This document shows, piece after piece, positions 51,985-63,029 of a stretch of DNA of 64,000 bases. The stretch comes from Branchiostoma floridae (taxonomy: Eukaryota > Chordata > Leptocardii > Amphioxiformes > Branchiostomatidae): contig NC_049984.1 in assembly GCF_000003815.2 (NCBI RefSeq), forward strand, positions 25,167,344 to 25,231,343. Reading direction: 5' to 3'. How positions within the stretch are numbered: position 1 is the stretch's first letter; each line of letters opens with the position of its first letter. The notes under the pieces were generated by a model. That model worked only from the letters and a program-made list of their open reading frames with translations. It was not told where the DNA came from and searched no databases. The position numbers and the translations under genes were made by a program.

Positions 51985-53364
51985 TTATAGTGAGTGTAAC
52001 TAGATGGGATATTTTTATCATTTACATACATAATAGAACCTAAGACAAAGTGCATTTCATCTTCTATCGTGTAATATAAATACAATGTTTTTGGTTTGTG
52101 CTACAAAGTTAACAGATCCATTTTTCTTTAGGAGTAGCCAAAACGAGGATATTATAACCCCACATCTCAAACAAAATTACTTTAAGGTTAGCAAACCAAA
52201 GACGTTCAAAACGACTATTAAAAGATTAAAAGTCTGTCCTTTACGCATCTTGCAGCTTAGACTACAGAACCGATTTCTTTGTTTCGTTTGCTACGCATAC
52301 GAAATGAGACATTCTACTAGTAATCTCCAAAACGTACAGTCGCCTGCGCTGCAGCCGATGTTGATGATGATGAATCTCCAACAGGCCTAAATCCACGGCA
52401 ATAAAAAATTGACAAAAACGTGGCAGAGGAGCTATCTATACCTTCCGTGACTATCCAGTGGAGTATGGTGGAGACTACGGTTTACCTACAACGCACTACA
52501 GAAAACAAAAACACAAACACAGAAAATTATTTCCGCAGGACAACATTATGTAGCTAACAGCTGTTGCGCAGAGTCAACCACCCCGCGGCTCTTACTGTCC
52601 CACAATGGGACTTACCTTGGACTGACTCACCTGCGGACAGTCCTTTGTTCTTTCAACCTCACCAAGCCCGTGGAGGATCTCCAAGCAGATGTGATGGGGA
52701 AAGGCCATGATATGTAACTTTACGAATGCCAATAAACCCGCATTTGGTGTACGTCATAAACGGATCAAAACTCAATACCCAGCAGTGAATGTAAAAGCCT
52801 CTAGTTACCACTTACGAAGATCTGGTAACTGTAAGATACTTAGGAAAGCCAAGGACATCACGAAACCGAAAGAATCACCCTGTTTAGAGAAGTCACAAAG
52901 ACTTATCCCAACTTCCCCACATTGACAGACAAACAGAAGGCCACTTTTCTCTTGAAATCGCAGAACCCACAAATTTTAGAAAATGTGGGGCTTTTCGTCT
53001 CCCTCTGCTTCCAAAAAAGAAGTCAAACCCAACCTGCTTAGAAATAGCCAACACTAGTATTAGATTAGAACATTGTTTATGACTGTCCATTGTCACTATG
53101 TGTATACTATGTACTTGCAATTAGCCCTCGGGCACGAACTTGCAAATAAACTTCTTATATAAATTCCTCGGGAAAGTACACTGTACAATAGTGACGCCTT
53201 TCTTGCAAAAACCTTGCCATAAGGCTAATTGCACAAAAGCAAGACAATGGTAGACAACGTGTGACTGTATACTTACTGAGAAGAATGAAATATGAATTAG
53301 AAGCAAAATAACAATAAATTAGAAGCAAAATAACTGTTCTTGATCTAGTTTTGTTCTTAATCTC

Positions 53365-54105
53365 TTGCTAAAGCTGAAGCTCTTCTCCATTGTCTAGAAA
53401 AAGCTGCCAAAGGTATAGGTCTCCGCGTAAATGCAGACAAAACAGAGTCCATGTCATTTAACCAACAGGGCGATCTCGGCGATATAGCATCTCTGGACGG
53501 AACGCGTACGACCATTAAACAGGTGGAAAAGTTCACATACCTGGGTAGCAGCATTGCCTCAACTGAAAATGATGTGAACACACGCATTGCTAAAGCTTGG
53601 GCAGCCGTAGATAAGCTTTCTCCAATCTGGAAATCAAACCTGCCAAATAACTGAGCTAAAGTGTGATTTTCTACAAGCAACTGCAGTCTCTGTTTTGCTA
53701 TATGGTAGCGACACGTGGACATTAACAAAACGACTTGAGAAAAAACTTGACGGCAATTACACTAAGATGCTACGTGCGGCTCTAAACATCTCCTGGAGAA
53801 CACATCCTACAAAAAAAACTGTTGTAACTTGTATGGAGATCTACCACCGTTATCTCAAGTCATACAGGAAAGAAGGCTGAGGTATGCTGGTCACGCTTGG
53901 CGTAAAGATGAGATCATTAGTGACGTTCTGCTGTGGACTCCCAGAGATGGTCATGCAAGCAGAGGTAGATCACACAAAACATATGTACATCAGATATGTG
54001 ATGATTCTGGCTGCTCGGCTGATGAACTGCCCAAGGCTATGGAGGATAGGGAAGGATGGAGGAAGAGAGTCGTGGCCATCCGTGCAACCATCACGCCAGG
54101 ATGTT
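53365..54105 (+). pseudogene. RTE-like LINE reverse transcriptase C-terminal remnant
   Basis: Reads AEALLHCLEKAAKGIGLRVN, ADKTESMSF, QVEKFTYLGSSIASTENDVN, then (after stops and frameshifts near 53652 and 53820) VSVLLYGSDTWTLTKRLEKK and RLRYAGHAWRKDEIISDVLL. These are the post-catalytic thumb and C-terminal blocks of RTE/Nimb-type LINEs (YLGS, LLYGSETW, RL.aGH..R). The 5' part with the catalytic DD is missing. Dead copy. Confidence 0.75.
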
Positions 54106-54875
54106 GATGAATCTAGTTTTGCTATTTAAAAAAGAAAACCGTTTGTTGTAGAAGCACATATATTCAAGAAGTTCAATTTGCGACCAATATCTTTATTTGT
54201 CATCGCGATCACCCCTATCCCCGCCAAACACGAAACAATGGCCACACGAACCTTATCGATCGATATATTTATGGACTTTCATACTTAAATATATCAAACA
54301 TAACGTAACGTTACTAGCATGGCGTACTTTTGGGCGTAAGTCGAGCCATGACAAATTTCTTTGTAATCAAGCAGCATTGTACATCCCAACATGTGACTGC
54401 TGTCGGGGAAATCAATCTAAACTTTTCTGATCAGCGATCTGTGGGTAGTGTCATGTAGATTTTTAATATTGCGACACTTTACTGCCTGCCTCAAATGTTT
54501 ATACGGTACAACTAAGTTGCACATTAACTCAATATAGCGGCGGGGGCGGGGCCATCCATTTTCCGTTGGACGACAATCAAGGACATATATATCTATAACG
54601 TTTAAGACAAAACACTACACACCTCTACTGGAATTCCTTCTGAAGTATTTAATATTATGCCTATAATGAGGAATAATTGATAACATTATAGTCACTATGT
54701 TGCCAAGATGGCAGATGATCTAAAGCGATATAAAAGCGCCGATAAGGTGTTAACGTTGGATCAATGCAGTTTTTATGGGTTTTCCATTGTTGAGTAATTC
54801 AGACAGTTTTGGCTACGAAACAAATAAAAAAGATTTGAATGAACCATTTGATGGTTGTCACGTACTTATGAACTA

Positions 54876-55126
54876 CTCCCAAGCAGAGNNNNNNNNNNNN
54901 NNNNNNNNNNNNNNNNNNNNNNNNNNNNNNNNNNNNNNNNNNNNNNNNNNNNNNNNNNNNNNNNNNNNNNNNNNNNNNNNNNNNNNNNCGGGCTTTCTAT
55001 TTTGTCATTCTTTCTTACTGTGTCCGGCCTAACACAGTAAGAAAAAATGACAAAGTAGAAAGCCCGATAAAGACGACTAAAAAAAAACGTTAAAAAACAG
55101 CCGGAGCCTAACCTCTGCTTGGAGAG
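54876..55126. mobile_element. Palindromic MITE, CTCTCCAAGCAGAGG family, containing an assembly gap
   Basis: Left end CTCCCAAGCAGAG runs straight into 100 N (54889-54988). The right half (GGCTTTCTATTTTGTCATTC ... CTAACCTCTGCTTGGAGAG) is intact and self-complementary around 55030. TA flanks both sides. A solo end lies at about 61688-61718. Confidence 0.8.
54889..54988. other. Assembly gap (100 N)
   Basis: Exactly 100 N, the usual placeholder for a gap of unknown length; its true length is not known. Confidence 0.98.
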
Positions 55127-55442
55127 TACTTATGAACCCTTTTCTGCTTATGTCAGACCTCAGACATGTGACAAACAAGCAAAGTCCAAAACTACTGGAT
55201 GGAGGTTGGTTAGCATAACTTGTTGTCAAGTTCCCATTGGCTGAAGATAACATATACATCGTGTGACTCAGCTGAAAAGACCCAGAACTTGTATACCGTC
55301 CTACATGCTATAGATTACTGTTTCCTTGGGCAATGGAATACGTTATTATGAGGATGTGAATCGTATCAAGAATCCAGAGAGGGTGGAAGACTATTTCAGT
55401 TGATTTGATAGCCGTTTTGGTGAAGTTCTAAGTTGTGCCGCC

Positions 55443-57453
55443 ATGTCAGAGGGGGCAACTAACACCAAGGTAAGTCAACATGTTTGTACTTTACACTGTT
55501 GGCACAGAGCTGACTAAAACTGGGAAGACATTGAAACAAACTTTTGACTTTATTCAAATTGCAACAGAAATTACAATGTGGACACTGAGGCAGCAAGGCT
55601 AATATCGTGGCATGTACATATATATAATGCAAAATTGAGCAAATATCAATAGAATAAAAAAGTAGATACATTTAAAATACATCAATTGTCTCAACTATCA
55701 TAGAGGGGAATATGTTATCACCAAGCACAGTAGGAGCATCTTCTCTGGATAGTTTTAAAGAACGTCTGCAGATAGATGTGCAAAAGTTAGGTGTGACGGG
55801 TCATTCAGTGTAATATAACCAGCTGCTGCCGCACCGCGTACCTGCGAAGCTGGTGTGTTACGCCGAAGGGTGGTTATACCGGCTATATAGATACAGATAC
55901 AGAATTGCGGCTGTCGCAAATACATAATATATAAGCTAAGAATTTGAGACTATGCACACCCGGAAGTGAATCGTTTAATACGTAGTTGTCACGTACTCCT
56001 GCATTACAGTGGAAAGTTTACCATAATTGATAACAAGGTCATGGTCAGGTGAACCGCTGGGACAGTAAAGAAACGGTGAGACGTTGTTACCTGCATGTAT
56101 CCAGGTATGGTTTTCACGGGCGTGGGAAAATTTGGAAGCTGGGGATTTAGGGCGCTGTATCTCAAGAACGGATGGTGCGAGCACAACGATTTTTGGTACG
56201 TGGGTTGGGGGTGGTGGCCTGACACTCAGGTTTGATTTTGGGCCTCCTGGCGTTTGAACTTGACATTGCAGGTGGCATTTTTGGTGTTTTTGGGGCACTT
56301 TTGGCGCTGTGTGTCCTGAACGATACGCGCGATTGCAACGATTTTTGGTGCATGGGTGGGGGGTTGTTGCCTGTTGCCTAGGATTGACTTTGGGCCTTGC
56401 CGCGTTTGAACTTGACCCGGCAGGTCGAATTTTGTGTCCGGGAGGGGTATTTCCGGAGTTATATCTTCTGAACGGTTGGTGCTGGCGCGGTGATATTTGG
56501 CACATGTGTCGGCGATGGGTGAATAATTCTCAATTTTGATTTTGGCGCCCTTGGTGCTTGAACTTGACATTTTAGGTTACCTTTTGTGCGGGCACGGGGC
56601 GTGCGCTGTATCTCCGGAACGCAAGGTGCCATTGTGTTGCTATTTGGTACGTGAGTTGTTGGTGGTGTCCTGGTGGTAAGGTTTGATTTTGGGCCTCCTA
56701 GTGCTTGAACTTGATACTGTATAGGTTGACCCTGTTTTGGTGTGGTTGGGGCATCCCCCCAATATCTGCTTGGTTGCTGACGGTTGGGTTGGGTAGAACC
56801 ATCATCTGTTTTGGTTGATTGAGAGGTCTTTAAGTTTACACCTAGAACCATCATCTGGCCTGGGCCACCTTCAATGTATCAGGTTACTTTGTATCAACAG
56901 TGTCTGACCTGCCAGATGATATACTTAGTCTAGTATCTGTTGCTGTATTTGTTAGGTACAGTTTGAGTTTGCTTCTTAGTCCGAGTTTGTGGTGTTTTGA
57001 GAGCTGTGTAGTACTGGGTTTAATGTTCTGGTACAAGTTCCTTTACCCTGTTTGGCAATCAGCAGAAGATACAACTTTCTAAAGTGGAGGAGAAATGTAT
57101 AGAGCTTGAGTGTAAGACAAAGGTATGTGTATGATTTTTCCTGTTTCTTGTTGTTTCTTTGGGGATGCCATTTCCGTATTGTATGCAGGTAATTTGTAGT
57201 TTGGGGCTAGTCATATTTGCTTGATTTTTGGGCCTGCTTAATCTATAGTACGGGCAAGGTTAAGTGGTAGAGGCTTTGTTTTGTTTTAAATTTGGTATCG
57301 TTTGTTGCATTTTGTCACTGCAAAAATATGATGAAATTGTTTCCTCCTCTAAGCAGCTGCTCATTGATTTGGGGGGATGTTTGCTGGGTGTTCACTCTGA
57401 CTACCACAGCTTTCTGAACTTTTTAAAGTTGCCAGCAGCTTGCCATTTATGAA
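55443..57453 (+). CDS. Weak candidate small gene: MSEGATNTK exon plus downstream exon(s)
   Basis: ATG at 55443 in good context (GCCGCCATG) opens MSEGATNTK and ends in AAG|GTAAGT at 55469. At 57063-57122 a phase-compatible exon (CAG|...|GTATGT) encodes QKIQLSKVEEKCIELECKTK, which looks like coiled coil. A third possible exon starts at 57354 after a C/T-rich tract (QLLIDLGGCLLG...) and meets a stop at 57450. I do not recognise the product. The intron would contain a LINE end and a satellite array. It could be chance; further exons might lie elsewhere. Confidence 0.22.
55704..55903 (+). pseudogene. CR1/L2-like LINE 3' end, second copy
   Basis: NMLSPSTVGASSLDSFKERL then QIDVQKLGVTGHSV and a stop, followed by the same 3' UTR and GATACAGATACAG tail as 39973-40178. 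5' truncated. Confidence 0.75.
56150..56735. repeat. ~150 bp tandem array, four units
   Basis: Units begin at CTGTATCTC..GAACG words near 56155, 56309, 56458 and 56605. Each has an ACGATTTTTGGTACGTG-type block, a GATTTTGGGCCTCCT block and a TTGAACTTGACATT block. The diverged unit resembles that in the 58.5 kb arm. Confidence 0.8.
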
Positions 57454-58084
57454 TGGGATTGACAAGGACATTTTGAGTAGTAAATTCTGCTGTAAAATTT
57501 GGCTTAGGTACTTCAGGAGATTTAGGTTTTAGTTGGACGGATTGAACAAAATATCATACCACCCTAATGCTGCTGGATGGGGCCTACCACTATTCATATT
57601 GTCTATGGAACTACTGTAAAAATATAATTTTTCAAATTATGCAAATAACCTTCCAGTGTCAAGTGATATAACACTCCAGAAATAAATCTTTAATGAATAT
57701 CATTGTACAATAAGGAGATTTAGCAGCTGCATTAGGTCAGTACATTGAAATAGGAAGATATCAGTACTGAATATATCATATGTGACAGAACAACTACATG
57801 GGTAATCTGACTCTGAGACCAAAAAAGGTAGGAAAAGTCGTCTCAATAACTTTAAGGTACTGTGGTTGGTTACACGCTTAAGAAATCCAAAATAATTAAT
57901 GTTCATCCATGCCCAAACTTACACATTCTGAAAATGGAATTTCAGACATTTGCATGGTGCACAACCAACACGGTAAAAATACGCAACCAGGGACGAAAAG
58001 GAAAAAAAATACACAATAGGTCTACAGACACCTAGTACATTTCATGCAGGCCTGAGGTCTACGAACTCTTGTTGTATGAGGCAT

Positions 58085-58360
58085 TCAACAGTGGACGTTA
58101 GTTTGCTGCGTTGGGCAGTGTAGCAGGTAGTGTTGAACCGTCTCAGAGGAAGCTCCACAGACACATTGTTTGTCCTTGATGTTCATCTTGCACAACGTAC
58201 TGTTCAGCTGACACCAACCCATGCGTAGCCTGGCAGTTTGGATGTTGCTCTGCCGTGGGCCGAGTCGTCTACACGTTTGGTGGTGCCTAGTAGCGAACAT
58301 ATGCGTTTTGCTTACTCTCTTAAACTCAGCGAGGCTGTGGGCGTCTCTAACTCCATCCAT
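58085..58360 (-). pseudogene. Non-LTR retrotransposon ORF2 C-terminal fragment
   Basis: Minus-strand frame with TARLRMGWCQLNSTLCKMNI and a CVCGASSETVQHYLLHCP knuckle (C-x-C...H....C), the usual C-terminus of I/Jockey-type or related LINE ORF2 after the RNase H or linker region. No reverse transcriptase adjoins it. Confidence 0.6.
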
Positions 58361-58510
58361 AGTATTGATATTAACGTAATTACATGTTGATTATACAGTT
58401 GAAGTTGTTTCAGACAAGGAGGCTTGGCTCCCTTGTATTCCCATTATTACCTTTGCCAGAATGGCTAAGGTTATATTTTCGGTCCGGTTGTGTGTTTTCC
58501 CCCTGTTTGT

Positions 58511-59465
58511 GAACAGCATAACTCGAGAAGACTGCGACGGATGCAGCTGATATTTGGTGGGTGGGTAGGGGTCTGGAAAACAAAGGGGGAGCTCGATAAT
58601 GGGCCCCCTAGCGGCTTCCCTTGGTACTGCAGCGCAACCTCCATGTCTGATATCTCGCGTTCTGGACATGCTGCGGTCGTGATTTTTGAGCGGTAGGGAG
58701 CCCTTAAAGCAGAGAGTAATTGCTGCGAGTTTGGGCCCCCTAGCGGCTTTCTTGGAAGTGCAGGCGCCGGTTTACTTGCAAACTTTTGTCCGTGTACAGC
58801 ATAACTCGAGAAGACTTCGACGGACGCTGATGATATTTGGTGGGTGGGTAGGGGTCTGGAAAACAAAGGGGGAGCTCGATAATGGGCCCCCTAGCGGCTT
58901 CCCTTGGTACTGCAGCGCAACCTCCATGTTTGATATCTCGCGTTCTGGACATGCTGCGGTCGTGATTTTTGAGCAGTAGAGAGCCCTCGGGGCACAGAGT
59001 GATTGCTGCGAGTTTGGGCCCCCTATCGACTTTCTTGGAACTGCAGGTACCGGCTTACTTTCGAACTTAGGACGAGGATGACTGGAGAACGTGTTGACGG
59101 ATCGTCATGATTTTTGGTATGCAGATGGAATGAGTGATGGCCTGCGTGATGGAATGCTTATTATTTAAATGAGAAGCTCATTTGCATAATTAATGAGGAA
59201 AGTTTATAAGTCCACCTCAGGCCATGATAGGACTTTCAAACTTGTGACATGTGTGGCTGGGAAAGAGAGAAATGTAGATATATATCAATTATGCAAATCG
59301 GCGCTTATTTGTCTAATTAATGGAAAATATGAACGTGTTGCCGGATCGTCATGATTTTTTTATATGTGGATAGCCTTAGTGAAGACGTTCATAATGAGAT
59401 GCTAGTTATGCAAATTAACAGCTAATTTGCATAATCAATGTGGGAAGTTTATAAATCCAATGTCT
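58511..59465 (+). repeat. Left arm of a foldback-like structure: tandem-repeat arm
   Basis: Two 283 bp tandem units (CATAACTCGAGAAGACT at about 58516 and 58799; half-units share GGGCCCCCTAGCGG), then AT-rich units with GGATCGTCATGATTTTT and repeated TTTGCATAAT/ATGCAAAT words. The same parts appear reversed at 63030-64000. Confidence 0.75.
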
Positions 59466-59826
59466 CTCCTTACCTCTGCTTGGACGTGTCTTATTGACAA
59501 CTGTTCAGTGCCAGGCAAGTAGATCAAGCTTGCAGGCTGACCCAGCTTTGCCCCCTGCCCCCTGGGTGCCAATCACTTTTACCAACTAGAGCAGACTTAT
59601 GTTGAAGGAAAATTGAGGATAGGTTGATCTCATGTTTTTTGAACGTCTGCGGTTTTGTTAATAGTTATTTCCATGACAAATGGAGATATAGTTTGGGGTG
59701 TGCCTGCGTGTTTGTGTTTCCGGGTCATCTTCCACCTGCAATGTGACCTTACAGTACCAACGTCCTTGCTACTCTCGAGTATCAGGTTGCTCAGAGCATT
59801 GACTGTTATCAAGATAACGTCAGGCC

Positions 59827-59865
59827 AGTCCAATTCAATGTCTTGGTTCACGGATTCTATTTTTC
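59827..59865. repeat. Solo terminal repeat of the GGCCACACCAATTTAATTTC family
   Basis: A degenerate end (CAATGTCTTGGTTCACGGAT) without a partner nearby. Confidence 0.4.
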
Positions 59866-60459
59866 TGAATTTCAGAAAAAAATGTATCTCAGCTCTAGAC
59901 TACCAAAATGAAATCGTCTTAGCACAAGCTTTTGCTTGCAGTCTTGCAGTTTTGCACTCATGGTGTGACTTAATCAAATAACATATATAATTATATGTAA
60001 TGTGTAGCATACTTATGTCTACAGGCATCTTTCTACATAACAAGCCTGGTTCATTTGGCAAAGGTATGATTTCGTCGAACTCTAGTTGCATATACTTGAG
60101 TCTTGACATAAGATGTATTTCATTGAATTCACCTGTCCTAAAGCAACCTATATATCTCCAATATGACGTCTCTACTATGAACTGACCACAAAAGAAGTAT
60201 GACATGTCTTTATTAGTTATGTAGATAAGGTATTCATTAGAATATCGCACATTTTGTTATATGCACCTAACCTTTGGATATCTAATATGACTGTTTTTTC
60301 TAGTATCAAGAAACTCTGGTGTTGTACCCGTGTTTCTTAAGACTGGTACTTTACCAGTGTTTCTGTAGCATTTCGCAACAGGTATATTAACTTGCGCGTA
60401 GATAGTGGTTACAATGAGAAACCTATTCACTTGTGTTTTTGTTAGTGCTTTAGAAATGT

Positions 60460-61690
60460 TTTCAGCACAAGATAGAAAATACTGTTACAAATTGAAAACA
60501 TATAGCTGACTTATTCCGTACCGTAGATGGTGTTGATTTATACCTTCGCGATAGCGCTGCAAAACCGCAAAAAAGTGCCTTTTTCATTTCAATGGATTGT
60601 TTGCACTGAACCATAGAGTATCGAATTTCGAGGTATAACATCTTCGGGTAATACGGTGCCATATAGGTACCAGGTAACACATCATATACGTTACTCCCCA
60701 GGTGCAGTATAGTACCAGGTAGCGAGCCTAATATGTAGTAACCACGCGAAACGCTAAAGGGGGGCGAAAACGCTAGTGATCTCGGGGGGGGGGGCGAGAT
60801 CGCTGTGTCACCGGCAACGAGGAACATGAAAGTGAGTGTTGAGTAGTTGTAGACGTGTTGTAGACTGGGCGCCTCTTGTTGACGGAGTAACCAGCTGTAG
60901 ATGTGGGGGTACAAGTCCGTTCATCATGCTGTACATGATGGTGAATGATTTGTATTGTCGTCTAATGACTAGAGTGTCCCATTCCAGTTTCTGCAGTAGC
61001 CAGTAGGTTAAAGCTGGGTGTTCCCTTCATCGCCCCTGTTACAAGAAGGTCTGCGTGGTATTGGGCCTGTTCTTGCATCCTGCTAGCTGTACTTGTCAAA
61101 TCACCGAGAACCACTGACGCGGACTAGAGCAAAGTAAGCTGCCTCTATAGCCTGTCTATCAAGTTTGCCACTGACTTTACGCAAGACGCCTAATAGCTTT
61201 CTACTTTTACTCGTGATCACTTGTACGTGCTCTGTGACAGACAGCATCTGAGGGCTTGGTTGATGGTGACACCTAGATTTGACAAGAGTAAGAACTTGTT
61301 CCACAACATTTCCGAGTAAGTGAATAGGAGGTAGCTGGACGTTGTTTTGATCGGATTTGATAAGACCACTATACCCTTGTCAGGGTGTATGCTAAGGCCC
61401 TAGTCAAAGAACCAGTTGGATACTAGTCGAAAGAGAGTTTTTGGTGGCTGCCACTTCCTACACTGTCTTGGCAGAGATATATAGAGATGCGTCATCTGCG
61501 AAGCAATTTAGTGAAGACTTGCATGGGTGGCTCATAAGATCATTTAAGTACAAAAGGAACAACAAAGGCCCGAGTATACTGCCTTGACGTACACCCGCTG
61601 CCGTTGTACCCCAGGACGAGGCGACACCGTTTATGGCAACTCTTTGTTGCCTTTCTGTTAAGTAGTTGTCGAACCGGTGTAGTACAGCCA
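60460..61690 (-). pseudogene. CR1/L2-like LINE reverse transcriptase, decayed
   Basis: Read on the minus strand from about 61690 downward: LTERQQRVAINGV, GVRQGSILGPLLFLLYLNDL, SSLNCFADDASLYISAKT (the catalytic FADD form of Y/F-x-D-D), then after frameshifts HVQVITSKSRKLLGVLRKVS and KLDRQAIEAAYFAL (61304-61101). Further decayed blocks extend to about 60800. Several stops; no endonuclease part. It lies between the two inverted arms. Confidence 0.8.
60735..60815. repeat. Poly-G-centred short palindrome
   Basis: AACGCTAGTGATCTCG, then a run of about ten G, then CGAGATCGCT. A second G run (about 14 G) occurs near 42024-42037. Confidence 0.55.
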
Positions 61691-62627
61691 GAGCCTAACC
61701 TCTTCTTGGAGAGTACTAGTATGTCAGTCCCTGATGCCAGACTGTGTCAAAAGCTCGTCTTACATAAAAACTTGTCGACTTTCAAGAGAAGTTACAGATA
61801 CCAGAGTTGACGCTTAAACAAACGCGATGTACGATTTGCAAAGCCGTGTGCGAGACTCTGTACTTATTGGATAATTAACTGATTATACAAATTTTAGCTA
61901 TCGCCGAGCCATGACTAAATTAAGGATCAGCGATCACCCACTGCAAATTGAAGCTGGCAGATGCACCCGAACTCCTCCTGATGATAGAATATGCATGTTT
62001 TGTAATAAGAATGTCAGATATATAGAAAACTAGAAAGGCAACATTTTTGAAAAAAATGCAGGATGTGGGCGAAGGGAAAAGAAAGCAAAAATCGCAGGAA
62101 AAGAAGCAACAAGAAAGGCAACATTTTCGCGAAAATGCAGCAAAAATAAAAAAAAATAAAAAAACATTGTCTGTCCACGGATTCGGTCCCGGAGCGTTGG
62201 TTTACCGCGCGTGAATAATCCCATTGAGCCAGTGCTACAACATGTTACGAGCGCACGTGTTAACAGGTATACAAATGTATTGCGTTGCTTGAAAAAAACC
62301 CGCGAGCTTCCGCTGGCTATTTTTCTCGCTTATAATCGAAGGTATTTCACTAAAACTTGGACAGAATACTAGAATATTTTTTGTGGGGCATTTTTATGTT
62401 GTTATTTAGCCGATTAGATGCTCTGAACTTGCTGCATTTTCAACGTTTTTGTGGTACTGCGCTGCCGATTGCCATTTTGTGACCTGTGCGTTGATAGGTT
62501 TACCCCTGACGTATCCACCAGACAGTCAGAATGTTAGCCAATCAAAAAGCTGGAAACGTGGACTGCATGCTACAGGTTCCATTTTTTCTGAGTTTTGATT
62601 GGTCGGGTGGAATATCTGTAGAGAATA

Positions 62628-62705
62628 CTAAATGTGTGGCTTCGCCCACATAACTAAATGTGTGGCTTCGCCCACATAATAAATGTGTGGCTTCGCCCAC
62701 ATAAT
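62628..62705. repeat. Hairpin minisatellite, 3 units of ~25 bp
   Basis: ATGTGTGGCTTCGCCCACAT repeated three times with TAA-type spacers. Each unit folds into a stem with a single T bulge and a TTC loop. Confidence 0.85.
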
Positions 62706-63029
62706 GAAATGCACTTTGTGCTAGAGTGTTCTCTGTACATTTATATGCGTAATAGCCTAGTGTTAAACGTGTAAAAGAGAACTATACACACTTAACAAAG
62801 GTAGACTTGTGTAAATATCTGATGACATCAACTAACGATGACGTATTGGAAGAACTGTGTAATTTCATTTACTCATGTTTTAAGAGGAGGGGCGAAGCTT
62901 GTAGAAAATAGTTATAACTAGAGTTCCACGAACACATACCTTTGCCAAATAAACCAGGTTTGTTATGTAGAATGATGTCTTTAGACAAATGCGTTACTCA
63001 TTTCATTTTCTTTATAATTAAATGCTTGG

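Noticed and set aside
54775-55040. ORFs running through the N stretch
   Set aside because: The translation is unknown residues; the flanks are a MITE.
55975-56854. Overlapping minus-strand ORFs of 114-176 codons (PPPTHVPKI repeats)
   Set aside because: They follow the ~150 bp tandem array, with similar peptides in several frames; no family recognised and no splice structure.
58391-58979. Paired ORFs on both strands with near-identical peptides
   Set aside because: Caused by the two 283 bp tandem units; repeat translation.
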